Positions 1-10,282 of a stretch of DNA of 64,000 bases are shown here, in pieces. Position 1 is the first letter of the stretch. Each line of letters starts with the position of its first letter. Both the position numbers and the translations under genes were made by a program. The notes under the pieces were generated by a model. It had not been told where the DNA came from and did no database searches. It saw only the letters and a list, made by a program, of their open reading frames with translations. This DNA is from Aliiroseovarius sediminis (GTDB lineage: Bacteria; Pseudomonadota; Alphaproteobacteria; Rhodobacterales; Rhodobacteraceae): assembly GCF_022678485.1 (NCBI RefSeq), contig NZ_JALBYP010000018.1, positions 62,001 through 126,000 on the forward strand, in the 5' to 3' direction.

Positions 1-1
1 C

Positions 2-544
2 GCCACGCTAGAGGTCGTGAAGGGTGCGATCGAAGCGGTGGTGACGCTGGCCGGTCACAAGATGGCCGAGACCGACCCGGAATTGGGCGCCAACCTGATG
101 GTGTTCTTCTTTCGCGATTGGGACGAGTTGCTGGACGTGCCGAAACTGGGCGAGATGATCCCTGACCTCCTGCCGCTCGTGGCGCGTTTGAAAGCCGCCG
201 GAGCCACCCAGTATCGCGCGTTTCGGTTCGACAATGACAACGCCATTCAGGCCTGTTTCACCTTTGTCTGTATGCGGGGCGCGATGGCGGACCAACCGGC
301 CGAGACGCTGGCTCTGACCCAAGCCGTGCAGGCGGTGTTGCTGTGGAGCGAGGATGCGTTTTCCACCAAAAGCCCGCTGGCGGTTCTGCCGGATGGCCAG
401 ACGATCCTGCGTCCAGAAATCGCGGCGTTGATTTCGGCGGCTTATGATCCGGTGCTGCCAGCGGCGGCGGATGACGCGTCACATGCGCTAAGGATTTTCG
501 CACGGATGCAAGCGGGCGGCGCGTCACAGGCACAGTTGCACTGA
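2..544 (+). CDS. Hypothetical protein, 5' end outside the window
   Basis: The frame is open from the first bases of the window, so the gene is probably cut at its 5' end; a GTG at 17 is the first possible internal start and would give 175 residues. I do not recognise a named family. The visible protein is soluble, without signal peptide or membrane segment, with an acidic N-terminal half and an Ala-rich C-terminus. The stop codon at 542-544 abuts the ATG of thpR at 545, so the two are almost certainly co-transcribed. Function unknown. Confidence 0.75.
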   Translation, partial: ATLEVVKGAIEAVVTLAGHKMAETDPELGANLMVFFFRDWDELLDVPKLGEMIPDLLPLVARLKAAGATQYRAFRFDNDNAIQACFTFVCMRGAMADQPAETLALTQAVQAVLLWSEDAFSTKSPLAVLPDGQTILRPEIAALISAAYDPVLPAAADDASHALRIFARMQAGGASQAQLH

Positions 545-1081
545 ATGCGCTGTTTCCTTGCCCTTCCCCTGCCAGATGATCTGGCCGCGCAGCTTGCGGG
601 TTTTGCATTGCGTCTAAAGGTCGGGCGCCCGGTGCCCGAGGAGAATATCCACCTGACGCTGGCCTTTCTGGGCGAGCAACCTATTGACGCGCTTGAGGAA
701 CTGAACACCGAGCTGGAGATGCTGCACGCCCCACCCGCGACCGTCGATTTGGCCGGGCTGACCGCGTTGGGCGGCGGGGTGCCGTCTGTTCTGGCGGTTG
801 GGGCCGACGGCGTTGACTTGCTGCACAAACAAGCCAAACAGGCGGTGCGTCGCGCCGGAATCACACTGCCGTATCGGCGTTTTCGCGGGCATGTGACGTT
901 GGTGCGAATGCCCCAAACCCCCACGACTGACGATTTGGCGTCGTTGGGTCGTGCGTTGGAAACCCACGGCGCGATCCGCTACCCGACCGTCACGCTGGGC
1001 ACGCTGTCGCTTTATCGCTCGGACCTTCGCGCCGATGGTGCGCGGTACGAGCGGCTGGCGGATTATCCCTTGCGCGGCTAG
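545..1081 (+). CDS. thpR: RNA 2',3'-cyclic phosphodiesterase (2'-5' RNA ligase family)
   Basis: This 178-residue protein has the two HxTx motifs that define the 2H phosphoesterase superfamily: HLTL at residues 36-39 and HVTL at 116-119. The family opens 2',3'-cyclic phosphate ends on RNA and was first found as a 2'-5' ligase of tRNA halves. Length and the start (MRCFLALPLP) match the family. It directly follows the preceding ORF with no gap and lies 30 bp before ybgC, which opens the Tol-Pal operon. The physiological substrate cannot be told from sequence. Confidence 0.9.
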   Translation: MRCFLALPLPDDLAAQLAGFALRLKVGRPVPEENIHLTLAFLGEQPIDALEELNTELEMLHAPPATVDLAGLTALGGGVPSVLAVGADGVDLLHKQAKQAVRRAGITLPYRRFRGHVTLVRMPQTPTTDDLASLGRALETHGAIRYPTVTLGTLSLYRSDLRADGARYERLADYPLRG

Positions 1082-1111
1082 GGTCGGGATGATTTGAAGC
1101 ACGAGGGCCCC

Positions 1112-1495
1112 ATGCACCACTTCCCCATCCGCGTTTACTATGAAGACACCGACATGGCAGGGATCGTCTATTACGCCAATTATCTGCGTTACATCGAACG
1201 CGCGCGGTCAGATTGGGTGCGCGAGATCGGGATCGACCAGAACGCGATGCGCGAAGACGGGCTGGTGTTCGCGGTGCGCCGGGTCGAAGCGGACTATCTG
1301 TCATCGGCGCGTTTTGACGAAGAGTTGCAGGTTGAAACATCTGTTCAGCAGGTCACAGGCGCGCGACTTGTGATGGAGCAGGTGGTCAAACGCGGCGAAG
1401 AGCGTTTGTTTGAAGCCCTTGTCACCATCGTCTGCGTGTCGGACACCGGCCAACCCGCCCGGCTTCCGGCAAATATCCGCCGTTTGGTTCACTGA
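1112..1495 (+). CDS. ybgC: Tol-Pal-associated acyl-CoA thioesterase
   Basis: A 127-residue hotdog-fold thioesterase of the 4HBT/YbgC family. The N-terminal signature YYEDTDMAG...YYANYL (residues 9-25) holds the family's active-site aspartate. I chose the ATG at 1112; a TTG at 1094 would add six unconserved residues. YbgC proteins hydrolyse acyl-CoA or acyl-ACP and are linked to phospholipid metabolism at the envelope. The next genes are tolQ, tolR, tolA, tolB, pal and cpoB, the standard order, which makes the assignment secure. Confidence 0.93.
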   Translation: MHHFPIRVYYEDTDMAGIVYYANYLRYIERARSDWVREIGIDQNAMREDGLVFAVRRVEADYLSSARFDEELQVETSVQQVTGARLVMEQVVKRGEERLFEALVTIVCVSDTGQPARLPANIRRLVH

Positions 1496-1605
1496 CCCCA
1501 CGACTTTCATGCCGATGACGCGGTTTTGATGGCATTCCCCGTGGCAATCCGCTATGAAACATGCAGATAAGCTGCCCAAAGAGGCGGCGGTACAGAGGCA
1601 GACAT

Positions 1606-2301
1606 ATGGAAACGGAAACGCTTCAGGCGGCGGCGGAGATCGACTTCTCCTTCTTCGCCCTTTTTCTTCGCGCGACATTCACGGTCAAGTTGGTGATGCT
1701 GCTTTTGATTGCAGCCTCGATCTGGTCGTGGGCGATCATCATCACGAAACACATGGACTTTCGCCGCGCTCGCGCGGATGCCGAGGCGTTCGACCGCAAG
1801 TTCTGGTCGGGCGAACCACTGGACGAGCTGTTTGACCAGATCGGGCCGACGCCAGACGGGCCCGCGGAAAAGGTCTTTTCGTCCGGGATGCTGGAATGGC
1901 GGCGCAGTCATCGCGCCGATGGCGGGTTGATCGCTAATGCACAGTCGCGCATTGACCGGTCGATGGACGTGGCCATTGCAAAACAAGGCGAAGAGCTGAA
2001 CAAGGGTCTGAGCTTTCTGGCAACTGTTGCCTCGACCGCGCCCTTCGTGGGTTTGTTCGGCACGGTCTGGGGCATCATGCACGCCTTTGTCGAGATTGCG
2101 CAGCAACAAAACACCAACCTGGCCGTCGTCGCCCCCGGTATTGCCGAGGCGCTTTTGGCCACCGGTCTGGGCCTTCTGGCGGCCATCCCGGCGGCTGTTT
2201 TTTACAACAAGCTAAGCGTGGACAGCGACAACATTCTGGCGGGCTACGAGGCTTTCGCGGACGAGTTCGCCACCATCCTCAGCCGTCAGCTGGACAGCTG
2301 A
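1606..2301 (+). CDS. tolQ: Tol-Pal system proton channel subunit TolQ
   Basis: A 231-residue inner-membrane protein of the MotA/TolQ/ExbB family. A first membrane segment lies near residues 23-43 and two more lie in the C-terminal half (ATVASTAPFVGLFGTVWGI and ATGLGLLAAIPAAVFYN), the TolQ-typical three-helix plan. TolQ and TolR use the proton gradient to energise TolA during outer-membrane constriction. The ATG at 1606 is preferred over 1561 because family members start close to the aromatic-rich segment. tolR begins 1 bp after the stop codon. Confidence 0.95.
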   Translation: METETLQAAAEIDFSFFALFLRATFTVKLVMLLLIAASIWSWAIIITKHMDFRRARADAEAFDRKFWSGEPLDELFDQIGPTPDGPAEKVFSSGMLEWRRSHRADGGLIANAQSRIDRSMDVAIAKQGEELNKGLSFLATVASTAPFVGLFGTVWGIMHAFVEIAQQQNTNLAVVAPGIAEALLATGLGLLAAIPAAVFYNKLSVDSDNILAGYEAFADEFATILSRQLDS

Positions 2302-2302
2302 T

Positions 2303-2785
2303 ATGAGCGCGGGTGTGCAACAAAGCGGGGGTGCGGATCGCCGCGCCCGGCGCGGGCGGCGTCGCGGCAAGCATCGCCGCGTGATGGCCGAGATCAACAT
2401 TACCCCCTTCGTAGACGTGATGCTGGTGCTGCTGATCATCTTCATGGTGGCCGCACCGTTGATGGTCGTCGGTGTGCCGGTTGAACTGTCCAAGACCGCC
2501 GCCAAATCGCTGGACGCGCCCGAGGAAGAGCCGCTGGCGATCACCATCACCGAAGAAGGTCAGATATTCCTGCAAACCACAGAAATTGCGCAAGACGAGC
2601 TGATCACCAAGCTGCGCGCTGTGGCCGCTGAACGCGCTGACAACAAAGTGTTCTTGCGCGCCGATGGTCAGGTGGCATGGGATGCGATTGCCAAGGTGAT
2701 GGGCGCGCTGAACGCGGCTGGCTTCACCTCGATCGGGTTTGTGACCGAAGGTGGCGGGCCAAGTCTGACCGGCACGGACAACTAG
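2303..2785 (+). CDS. tolR: Tol-Pal system protein TolR (ExbD family)
   Basis: A 160-residue protein with a basic cytoplasmic N-terminus (about residues 13-27, Arg/Lys/Gly-rich) and one membrane helix, INITPFVDVMLVLLIIF, at about 31-47. Asp38 in that helix is the conserved proton-pathway aspartate of the ExbD/TolR family. The rest is a periplasmic domain. It follows tolQ with 1 bp between stop and start, and tolA begins 9 bp after its stop, so translation is probably coupled. Confidence 0.95.
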   Translation: MSAGVQQSGGADRRARRGRRRGKHRRVMAEINITPFVDVMLVLLIIFMVAAPLMVVGVPVELSKTAAKSLDAPEEEPLAITITEEGQIFLQTTEIAQDELITKLRAVAAERADNKVFLRADGQVAWDAIAKVMGALNAAGFTSIGFVTEGGGPSLTGTDN

Positions 2786-2794
2786 GGCAGGGTC

Positions 2795-3856
2795 ATGCGC
2801 AGAGGTCTTTACATCTCGGCATCTGTCCACGGGATCCTGATCCTGTGGGTGCTTTTCGGCGGGGCCTTCAACTGGTCGCGCGACGAAGAGCTTGTGCAGG
2901 TGTCTGATGTCTCGATCATCTCGGAAGACGAATTTGCAGCGCTCAGTGCGCCACGTGGCGAGGCCGCGACAGAAGGCGACACGCCCCCCGCACCGCGCCC
3001 GACGCCCGAGCCTGAGCCTGAGCCTGCGCCAGAACCAGTGCCCGAACCGGAACCGGCCCCTGAACCCGAACCCGCGCCTGAACCTGAACCTGAACCCGAG
3101 CCGGAACCCGTCCCCGAGCCTGAAACAGCGCCGCCCGCGCCCGCGCCGCGCGTGGCCCCGACCCCTGCGCCGGAACCCGAAACGCCGGTCGAGGAAGCAC
3201 CCGAGGTGGTTGAAGCACCAGAGCCGTCGCCCGAGCCGACACCAGAGCCTCTGCCCGAGGAAGTGACGCCGACCGCGCCGCCTGAGGCGTCGACCCAGAT
3301 CGTGACGGAAGCTGACGAACCGATAGAGGATCCGTCCTTGGCCCCCGCGACCTCGTCGCGCCCGAAAACGCGGCCTGATCGTCCGGCCCCGGTGCAAACC
3401 GCTGAACCCGAAACGCCCGCCGAGGCCCCGACTGAAACACCCGCCCCCGCGAACAACGCCGCCGCTGTTGCCGCCGCCGTGGCCGATCAGGTCGCGGGTG
3501 GCGAGACCGACCGCCCGGCGCAGGACGTGCCAGAAGGCCCACCGCTGACGCGCGGCGAAAAAGACGGATTGCGCGTGGCAGTCAGCCGGTGTTGGAACCT
3601 TGGGTCTGCCTCGACCGATGCGATGACCACCACAGTCGTCGTGATGGTGTCGATGAGCCGCGATGGCAAACCCGAAGGTATCCGCATGGCATCCTGGGAA
3701 GGTCCGTCGGAAGGGGCCGCGAACACCGCCTTTCAAGCCGCCCGGCGTGCAATCATCCGGTGCGGTGCCAGCGGCTTTGACCTTCCGGCCGAGAAATACG
3801 GTCAGTGGCAGGAAATCGAAATGACCTTCAACCCCGAAAAGATGAGGATCAAATGA
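2795..3856 (+). CDS. tolA: Tol-Pal system protein TolA with a Pro-Glu repeat linker
   Basis: A 353-residue protein with three parts: an N-terminal membrane anchor (about residues 7-27), a long linker rich in Pro-Glu dipeptides (about 63-240, densest at 65-110), and a C-terminal domain (about 245-353) with the paired Cys (RCWNL and IRCGA) and GFDLP motif of the TolA C-terminal domain. TolA bridges TolQR to TolB and Pal. The linker is unlike the Ala/Lys helical domain II of enterobacterial TolA; it should behave as an extended rod. Assignment rests on the C-terminal domain and on position between tolR and tolB. Confidence 0.9.
   Translation: MRRGLYISASVHGILILWVLFGGAFNWSRDEELVQVSDVSIISEDEFAALSAPRGEAATEGDTPPAPRPTPEPEPEPAPEPVPEPEPAPEPEPAPEPEPEPEPEPVPEPETAPPAPAPRVAPTPAPEPETPVEEAPEVVEAPEPSPEPTPEPLPEEVTPTAPPEASTQIVTEADEPIEDPSLAPATSSRPKTRPDRPAPVQTAEPETPAEAPTETPAPANNAAAVAAAVADQVAGGETDRPAQDVPEGPPLTRGEKDGLRVAVSRCWNLGSASTDAMTTTVVVMVSMSRDGKPEGIRMASWEGPSEGAANTAFQAARRAIIRCGASGFDLPAEKYGQWQEIEMTFNPEKMRIK
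3008..3124 (+). repeat. Pro-Glu codon repeat in tolA
   Basis: Imperfect tandem copies of the hexamer CCTGAG/CCCGAA/CCGGAA encode alternating Pro-Glu, interrupted by Pro-Ala and Pro-Val. Synonymous codons differ between copies, which argues for an old, selected repeat rather than recent slippage. Confidence 0.7.
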
Positions 3857-4008
3857 TGCGGCGTGGCTTTGACATCTATCCCGGGGCGCAGACACCTAAC
3901 GGTGGGCATGGCACCGCCTGTGTACGGCGGGGCAAATTTCCCCCTGCCATTGGGCGCAGGAAAACGTGTAAGAACCGAGTAAAACAACATGAAGAGGGAA
4001 TTGGTCGC

Positions 4009-5373
4009 ATGAGCATCGAACTCAAGAAGCTGATCCTCGAACGATCCACGGGCGTTGTAATGTCGGCGATGATCGCCGTCATGGTCTGCGTCGTTGGGCT
4101 GACCCGACCGGCGATGGCCCAAGGGCCGTTGCGCATCGAAATCACCGATGGCGTTATCGAACCATTGCCCTTTGCAATTCCGGACTTCCAAGCCGAAAAC
4201 ACAGAGGCGGGCGAATACGCACGTTCGATCGCGCGGGTGGTGGCGGCTGACTTGGTGGGCACCGGGCTGTTTCGGGAAATTCCGGCGGATGCGTTTGTGT
4301 CAGGCATCACCAGCTTTGCCAGCCCGGTCGCCTATGCCGATTGGAAAGCGATCAACGCGCAAGCGCTGATCACTGGGGCGGTATCGGCGTCTGGCGACAG
4401 CCTGAATGTGAAATTCCGGGTCTATGACGTCTTCTCTGGCCAACCACTGGGCGAAGGGCTTCAATTCTCGGGTGCCATTTCGTCTTGGCGTCGGGTGGCT
4501 CACAAGGTTGCTGATATCGTTTACAGCCGTATCACCGGTGAAAGCGGCTATTTTGACAGCCGCGTGGTGTTTGTGGCCGAAAGCGGCCCCAAGAACGCGA
4601 AGCGTAAGCGGTTGGCGATCATGGATTACGACGGTGCCAACGTGCAATACCTGACTGACAGTTCGGCGCTGGTGCTGGCCCCGCGTTTTTCGCCGACCGG
4701 GGACAAGATCCTTTACACCAGCTATGAAACCGGTTTCCCGCAGGTCTATGTGCTGGATGTGGCCACAGTGGGGCGGCAGGTGTTGTCGCAACAGCAAGGC
4801 ACCATGACCTTCGCACCGCGCTTTTCGCCCGATGGCCGCACAATCGTCTATTCGCTGTCTATGGGAGGCAACACGGATATCTATGCGATGGATATCAACG
4901 GCGGCAACCCGCGGCGTCTGACCTCGACCCCCGCGATTGAAACGGCGCCCAGCTATTCGCCAGATGGCAGCCAGATCGTCTTTGAAAGCGATCGCTCGGG
5001 TTCGCCGCAGTTGTATGTCATGCCAGCAGGCGGCGGCGAAGCGACGCGGATCAGCTTCGGCCAAGGTCAGTATGGCACGCCTGTCTGGTCGCCGCGTGGC
5101 GATCTGATCGCGTTCACAAAACAATATGGCGGGCGCTTCCATATCGGCGTCATGCGCACTGATGGGTCCGAAGAACGCCTGTTGACTGCATCTTTCCTGG
5201 ACGAAGGCCCGACTTGGGCTCCGAATGGCCGTGTCATCATGTTCACCCGTGAAAGCCAGGGGGCGACAGGGGCGCCGTCGCTTTATTCCGTTGACATCTC
5301 GGGCCGCAATTTGCGCCGTGTAGTGACGGAAGGTGCGGCGTCGGATCCGGCGTGGTCCCCGCTTTTGAAATAA
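4009..5373 (+). CDS. tolB: Tol-Pal system periplasmic beta-propeller protein TolB
   Basis: A 454-residue protein: N-terminal signal peptide ending near ...RPAMAQ (about residue 38), an N-terminal alpha/beta domain, then a WD40-like beta-propeller in which motifs of the type [21 protein letters not shown] and [10 protein letters not shown] recur about every 42-45 residues. TolB is periplasmic and cycles between Pal and TolA. The frame is open upstream to 3805 inside tolA, but the ATG at 4009 is preceded by GAAGAGGG and gives a proper signal peptide, so I chose it. The 150-bp gap after tolA could carry a separate promoter. Confidence 0.95.
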   Translation: MSIELKKLILERSTGVVMSAMIAVMVCVVGLTRPAMAQGPLRIEITDGVIEPLPFAIPDFQAENTEAGEYARSIARVVAADLVGTGLFREIPADAFVSGITSFASPVAYADWKAINAQALITGAVSASGDSLNVKFRVYDVFSGQPLGEGLQFSGAISSWRRVAHKVADIVYSRITGESGYFDSRVVFVAESGPKNAKRKRLAIMDYDGANVQYLTDSSALVLAPRFSPTGDKILYTSYETGFPQVYVLDVATVGRQVLSQQQGTMTFAPRFSPDGRTIVYSLSMGGNTDIYAMDINGGNPRRLTSTPAIETAPSYSPDGSQIVFESDRSGSPQLYVMPAGGGEATRISFGQGQYGTPVWSPRGDLIAFTKQYGGRFHIGVMRTDGSEERLLTASFLDEGPTWAPNGRVIMFTRESQGATGAPSLYSVDISGRNLRRVVTEGAASDPAWSPLLK

Positions 5374-5520
5374 GCGCAATTTTGCGCAAGGGGCGGGGTG
5401 CGCCAGCGGGTGTGTGCCGTTCCGTTTCCAAACGGCGTTTTTGCTGCTAAGCTTTCGCCAACGAGCAACAAATCGCCCGCCTATCAAACGGGCGGGATGA
5501 AAATGGACACAGGAACGATC

Positions 5521-6027
5521 ATGAAAAGAATTGCAATGGCTTCGCTGGTTGTGGGTGCCTTGGCGCTGTCAGCCTGTTCAAAGGACCGTCTGGGCGATGA
5601 ATACGGCACGGGTGGCTTGGGTGGCGATTATGTGGCGGGCAGCCCGTCCGACCCCAAATCGCCCGCCTATTTCCAGCAGACCATCGGCGACCGGGTGCTG
5701 TTTGCCATCGACCAATCGACCCTTAGCGCCGAGAACACCGAGATTCTGAACAAACAAGCGGCATGGCTGATGGAAAACCCGGCCTATACTGCCATTGTGG
5801 AAGGCCACGCAGACGAACAAGGCACGCGTGAATACAACCTTGCGCTGGGCGCGCGTCGTGCCTCGGCGGTGAATAACTATTTAATCGAACGGGGCGTGGC
5901 GCCCAACCGGTTGCAAACCGTCAGCTATGGCAAGGAGCGCCCGCTTGAGATCTGCTCGACCGAGGTATGTTACGCCAAGAACCGCCGGGCTGTGACCGTT
6001 CTGGCCGCAGGCGCGGCGACAAGCTGA
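5521..6027 (+). CDS. pal: Peptidoglycan-associated lipoprotein Pal
   Basis: A 168-residue lipoprotein with a short signal peptide and lipobox LSAC, the lipidated Cys being residue 19. The C-terminal two thirds is an OmpA-like peptidoglycan-binding domain (VEGHADEQGTREYNLALG, then RRA and YGKERP). Pal anchors the outer membrane to peptidoglycan and binds TolB. The ATG at 5521 with AGGAA upstream is preferred over an in-frame ATG at 5497. A pair of cysteines near the C-terminus (EICSTEVCY) is present. Confidence 0.95.
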   Translation: MKRIAMASLVVGALALSACSKDRLGDEYGTGGLGGDYVAGSPSDPKSPAYFQQTIGDRVLFAIDQSTLSAENTEILNKQAAWLMENPAYTAIVEGHADEQGTREYNLALGARRASAVNNYLIERGVAPNRLQTVSYGKERPLEICSTEVCYAKNRRAVTVLAAGAATS

Positions 6028-6053
6028 GCCACGATCACGTGAAGGAGGTTCGG

Positions 6054-6887
6054 ATGTTGCGCATATCCCGGCTGACCGCTGCCGCCATCGCCCTGTCGGT
6101 GGTCTTGGTGGCCCCTGCCACTGCACAGGATCGCAAGCAATCGTTGGCAGATATCCGGCAAGAGCTGTCGATGTTGTATGTCGAGGTCCAGAAGCTGAAG
6201 ACCGAGCTGTCCACCACTGGGTCGGGTAGCGTTGTGTCGGGCGGTGGCAGTCTGACCCAACGGCTCGCGACCCTCGAAAGCGAGTTGTCACGCCTGACAG
6301 GCCAGACTGAGCAGCTTGAGTTTCGCATAAACTCGATCGTCAAGGACGGGACCAACCGCCTTGGCGATCTGGAATTCCGGCTGGTTGAACTTGAAGGCGG
6401 CGATGTCTCGAAACTGGGTGAGACCACCACCCTTGGCGGCGGTGAAGTGCCCGCTGCACCCGCCACAGCGCCCGCGCCTGCACAACCAATGGCGACCGAG
6501 CTTGCGGTGGGCGAGCGGCAGGATTTCGAAGCCGCCGGTGCGGCGCTGGAGGCGGGCGACTTTGCCACCGCCGCGACGCTTTACGAGACCTTCATCGAAA
6601 CCTATCCCGGCGGGCCGATGACCGCCGAGGCGCATTTTCAGCGCGGCGAGGCGTTGACCGGGCAGGGCGACATCAAAGCCGCCGCACGCGCCTATCTGAA
6701 CGCGTTCTCGGGTGCGCCGAACGGCGACCGTGCGCCCGATGCACTGTTCCGTCTGGGTCATGCGTTGGGTGAGTTGGGTCAGGTGTCTGAGGCCTGCGCC
6801 ACGTTGGGCGAGGTCGGCAAACGCTTCCCCGGCACGCCTGCCGTCGAAGATGCGCAAGCTGCGCGCGCCAACCTTGGGTGCCAATGA
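6054..6887 (+). CDS. cpoB: Cell division coordinator CpoB (YbgF)
   Basis: A 277-residue periplasmic protein: signal peptide (residues 1 to about 24), a coiled coil at about 28-90 (QELSMLYVEVQKLKTEL and later LESELSRLTGQTEQLEF), an Ala-Pro linker, and TPR-like helices at about 160-275. CpoB coordinates Tol-Pal with peptidoglycan synthesis at division. The ATG at 6054 has a strong AAGGAGG 6 bp upstream. Its stop overlaps the tilS start by ATGA, so tilS is translationally coupled to the Tol-Pal operon. Confidence 0.93.
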   Translation: MLRISRLTAAAIALSVVLVAPATAQDRKQSLADIRQELSMLYVEVQKLKTELSTTGSGSVVSGGGSLTQRLATLESELSRLTGQTEQLEFRINSIVKDGTNRLGDLEFRLVELEGGDVSKLGETTTLGGGEVPAAPATAPAPAQPMATELAVGERQDFEAAGAALEAGDFATAATLYETFIETYPGGPMTAEAHFQRGEALTGQGDIKAAARAYLNAFSGAPNGDRAPDALFRLGHALGELGQVSEACATLGEVGKRFPGTPAVEDAQAARANLGCQ

Positions 6888-8137
6888 CACCAGAGGCGGC
6901 ATTGACCGACGCCCTTGATCGGGTCCGCGCAGGCGGGCCCGTTTCGCGTTTGGGCGTCGCGGTGTCGGGCGGCGGGGACAGTATGGCGCTGTTGATGCTT
7001 GCGCTTGATTTGTGCCGGGCACAGGGCGTGACGTTGGCCGCCGCCACGGTTGATCATGGGCTGCGCACCGAATCAGCGGATGAGGCTCAGTTCGTGAAAG
7101 ACACCTGTGCGCAGCATGGCATCGACCACACAACGCTGGTTTGGCAGGGCGCAAAGCAGGGCAACCTGCAACACAACGCCCGCCACGCGCGATACGACCT
7201 GCTGGCGGACTGGGCGCAGGGCGCCGGGCTGGATGCGGTGATGCTGGGCCACACGGCCGATGATCAGGCCGAAACCTTCGTGATGCGCCTTGCGCGCGGA
7301 TCTGGCGTCGATGGCCTTGCCGCCATGCGCGCGGATTGGGAAGACCGCCGCGTGCGCTGGCTGCGCCCTCTTCTTGGTGTGACCCGCGCGGGCCTGCGCG
7401 ATGTTCTGACCACGCGCAACCAGACTTGGATCGACGATCCATCGAACGAGGACCCGCGCTTTGATCGTGTCCGGGTGCGTCAGACGATGGGCGCGCTGGC
7501 GCAGCTTGGGCTGGACCGCGCGCGGCTGGTCGACACCGCCGAGCGCATGTCGCAGGCCCGCGACGCTCTGTCCTGGCTGGCCCATGACTGCGCCGTGCGC
7601 CTGTCGCGGGTCGAAGGCGGCGACGTGCATTTTGCGCTGCCCGCCTTTGCAACCTTGCCGGACGAAACCCGTCACCGGCTGCTGGCCCACGCGATCACCT
7701 ATGTCTCGTCAACGCCGTATCGCCCGCGCTATGACGCCTTGCGCCGGGCCGAGGTCGACGCGTTGGCCGGACAGACCCGCAGCTTGCAGGGATGCCTGAT
7801 CTCGCGCCGCGCCGACGCGCTTGTGATCGGGCGCGAGCCGCAGGCGGTGGCGTGGGAGCAGGCGGCGCCCGGCGCGTTGTGGGATGGGCGATGGGTGCTC
7901 GCCGCGCCGGATACCGCGACGGCCGAAGGGCTTGTCGTGATGGCTCTGGGCGACGGCATCGCCCAATGCAAAGACTGGCGCGCCACGGGTTTTGCGCGCA
8001 CAACGCTGATGACCACCCCCGCCCTGTGGGCCGACACGCATCTGATCGCTGCGCCCCTGGCCGGTTTGGGCGACAATTCCTTGCTTATTCGCACCCCCAA
8101 TACCGAAGAATTCCTATCAACCATTTTATCGCATTGA
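6884..8137 (+). CDS. tilS: tRNA(Ile)-lysidine synthase TilS
   Basis: A 417-residue N-type ATP pyrophosphatase with the PP-loop SGGGDS at residues 28-33, followed by DHGLR and the GHTADDQAET motif. TilS adds lysine to C34 of the CAU-anticodon tRNA so that it reads AUA. The ATG at 6884 overlaps the cpoB stop by 4 bp and is preferred to a GTG at 6878. It lies between Tol-Pal and ftsH; tilS-ftsH adjacency is common in bacteria. Confidence 0.93.
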   Translation: MTPEAALTDALDRVRAGGPVSRLGVAVSGGGDSMALLMLALDLCRAQGVTLAAATVDHGLRTESADEAQFVKDTCAQHGIDHTTLVWQGAKQGNLQHNARHARYDLLADWAQGAGLDAVMLGHTADDQAETFVMRLARGSGVDGLAAMRADWEDRRVRWLRPLLGVTRAGLRDVLTTRNQTWIDDPSNEDPRFDRVRVRQTMGALAQLGLDRARLVDTAERMSQARDALSWLAHDCAVRLSRVEGGDVHFALPAFATLPDETRHRLLAHAITYVSSTPYRPRYDALRRAEVDALAGQTRSLQGCLISRRADALVIGREPQAVAWEQAAPGALWDGRWVLAAPDTATAEGLVVMALGDGIAQCKDWRATGFARTTLMTTPALWADTHLIAAPLAGLGDNSLLIRTPNTEEFLSTILSH

Positions 8138-8225
8138 ACATACCGCGATCATCCCTATTTTAGAGTGACAGCGCACAGCCCGCCGGTTCTGCGCCTCGTC
8201 GCCATGGCACGCAAAGGAGATACCC

Positions 8226-10142
8226 TTGGGCAACGCGAGAAATTTCGCTTTCTGGATCGTTCTGTTCCTGCTGATCTTGGCCTTGTTCAACCTGTTTTCG
8301 AACGGGCAGGCAGGGATGGCAGCATCGCAGGTCAGCTATTCAGAATTTGTGACCTCTGTCGACGGGGGCGAGGTCAAGACCGCGACTATCGACGGCGAGA
8401 AGATCATTTATCAGGGTGCAGACGGCACGATGTATCAGACCATCATGCCCCGCGACGCGGAAGTGTCAAACATGCTGATCGAACAAGGCGTCGAGCTGAA
8501 AGCCGAGCCGCAACAACAATCGGGCTTCATGAGCTTGATGACCCTGCTTCTGCCGGTGATCCTGCTGATCGGGTTCTGGTTCTTCATGATGAACCGGATG
8601 CAAGGTCGCGGGGGCGGTGGCGCCATGGGCTTTGGGAAATCCAAAGCCAAGATGCTGACCGAACGCGAAGGTCGTGTGACCTTTGACGACGTGGCGGGCA
8701 TTGATGAGGCCAAGGAAGAGCTTGAGGAAATCGTGGAATTCCTACGCAACCCGCAGAAATTCAGCCGCCTTGGCGGTCAGATCCCGAAAGGGGCGCTGCT
8801 GGTTGGCCCTCCGGGCACCGGTAAGACGCTGCTGGCCCGTGCCATTGCTGGCGAAGCGGGCGTGCCGTTCTTTACCATTTCAGGTTCCGATTTCGTCGAG
8901 ATGTTCGTGGGTGTTGGTGCAAGCCGTGTCCGTGACATGTTCGAACAGGCCAAGAAAAACGCGCCCTGTATCGTCTTTATTGACGAGATCGACGCCGTGG
9001 GCCGGTCGCGTGGCGCAGGTTACGGCGGTGGTAATGACGAACGCGAACAGACGTTGAACCAGCTTCTGGTCGAAATGGACGGGTTCGAGGCGAACGAGGG
9101 TGTGATCATCCTTGCCGCCACCAACCGTCGCGACGTGCTGGACCCCGCGCTTTTGCGTCCGGGCCGTTTCGACCGTCAGGTCACCGTGCCAAACCCCGAC
9201 ATCAAAGGCCGCGAGAAAATCTTGGGTGTTCACGCCCGCAAAGTGCCGCTTGGCCCAGACGCCGATATGCGCATCATTGCGCGGGGTACGCCGGGCATGT
9301 CTGGTGCGGACTTGGCGAACCTTGTGAACGAGGCCGCGTTGATGGCCGCCCGTGTGGGGCGCCGTTTCGTGACCATGGAGGATTTCGAGAACGCGAAAGA
9401 CAAGGTCATGATGGGGGCCGAGCGACGATCCATGGTCCTGACCGATGATCAAAAAGAAAAAACCGCGTATCACGAGGCCGGACACGCCGTGGTTGGCCTG
9501 ACCCTGCCACAATGTGATCCGGTCTATAAGGCCACGATCATCCCGCGCGGTGGCGCCTTGGGCATGGTGGTCAGCTTGCCCGAGATCGACCGGCTGAACT
9601 GGCACAAGTCGGAATGCGAGGAAAAGCTGGCCATGACCATGGCGGGCAAGGCGGCCGAGATTATCAAGTACGGCGAAGGAAACGTCTCGAATGGGCCGGC
9701 GGGCGATATTCAGCAAGCCTCGGGGCTGGCGCGCGCTATGGTGATGCGTTGGGGCATGTCCGACAAAGTCGGCAATATCGACTATGCCGAAGCGGCTGAA
9801 GGATATTCGGGCAACACCGCTGGCTTCTCGGTCTCGGCGCATACCAAAGAACTGATCGAGGAAGAGGTGAAGCGCTTCATCCAAGAAGCATATGAAACCG
9901 CCTTCAAGATCCTGACCGAAAAGAAGGACGAATGGGAAAACCTTGCCCAAGGGCTTTTGGAATACGAAACCCTGACCGGCGAGGAAATCCAGCGCGTGAT
10001 GAAGGGCGATCCGCCCTCGAAAAGCGAGGATGACGATACGCCGGACGAAGGCAACGCGCCCTCGGTCACGGCAATTCCGAAAACCAAACCGCGCGCCAAA
10101 CCATCGGACGATGGCGATCTGGAGCCTGAACCGACTGCCTGA
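8226..10142 (+). CDS. ftsH: ATP-dependent zinc metalloprotease FtsH
   Basis: A 638-residue membrane-anchored AAA protease: N-terminal membrane segment (about 8-24), periplasmic domain, second membrane segment (about 103-122), AAA domain with Walker A GPPGTGKT at 194-201 and IDEIDAVGR, and M41 peptidase domain with the zinc motif HEAGH at 416-420. It degrades unassembled membrane proteins and regulators. The start is TTG at 8226 with AAAGGAGA upstream. The acidic, Pro-rich C-terminal tail (about 605-638) is unconserved. A terminator follows. Confidence 0.97.
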   Translation: MGNARNFAFWIVLFLLILALFNLFSNGQAGMAASQVSYSEFVTSVDGGEVKTATIDGEKIIYQGADGTMYQTIMPRDAEVSNMLIEQGVELKAEPQQQSGFMSLMTLLLPVILLIGFWFFMMNRMQGRGGGGAMGFGKSKAKMLTEREGRVTFDDVAGIDEAKEELEEIVEFLRNPQKFSRLGGQIPKGALLVGPPGTGKTLLARAIAGEAGVPFFTISGSDFVEMFVGVGASRVRDMFEQAKKNAPCIVFIDEIDAVGRSRGAGYGGGNDEREQTLNQLLVEMDGFEANEGVIILAATNRRDVLDPALLRPGRFDRQVTVPNPDIKGREKILGVHARKVPLGPDADMRIIARGTPGMSGADLANLVNEAALMAARVGRRFVTMEDFENAKDKVMMGAERRSMVLTDDQKEKTAYHEAGHAVVGLTLPQCDPVYKATIIPRGGALGMVVSLPEIDRLNWHKSECEEKLAMTMAGKAAEIIKYGEGNVSNGPAGDIQQASGLARAMVMRWGMSDKVGNIDYAEAAEGYSGNTAGFSVSAHTKELIEEEVKRFIQEAYETAFKILTEKKDEWENLAQGLLEYETLTGEEIQRVMKGDPPSKSEDDDTPDEGNAPSVTAIPKTKPRAKPSDDGDLEPEPTA

Positions 10143-10162
10143 TTGCACGCGTAATCTATTAG

Positions 10163-10195
10163 CCCCCGGCACCGCCACGGTCCGGGGGTTTTTCT
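10163..10195 (+). terminator. Rho-independent terminator after ftsH
   Basis: Stem CCCCCGG (10163-10169) pairs with CCGGGGG (10182-10188) around a 12-nt loop and is followed by TTTTTC, 20 bp after the ftsH stop codon. Confidence 0.85.
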
Positions 10196-10282
10196 TTGTC
10201 GTCGGGTTTGCGCATGAAACGGATCGCGCTGGGTCGTATCGACGGGCATCAAAGTGACATACACAAATACAGGATCCGCGCC

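Noticed and set aside
2279-3895. A 538-codon minus-strand frame opposite tolR/tolA
   Set aside because: It is a shadow of the tolA Pro-Glu repeat and GC-rich codon bias; tolR and tolA are secure.
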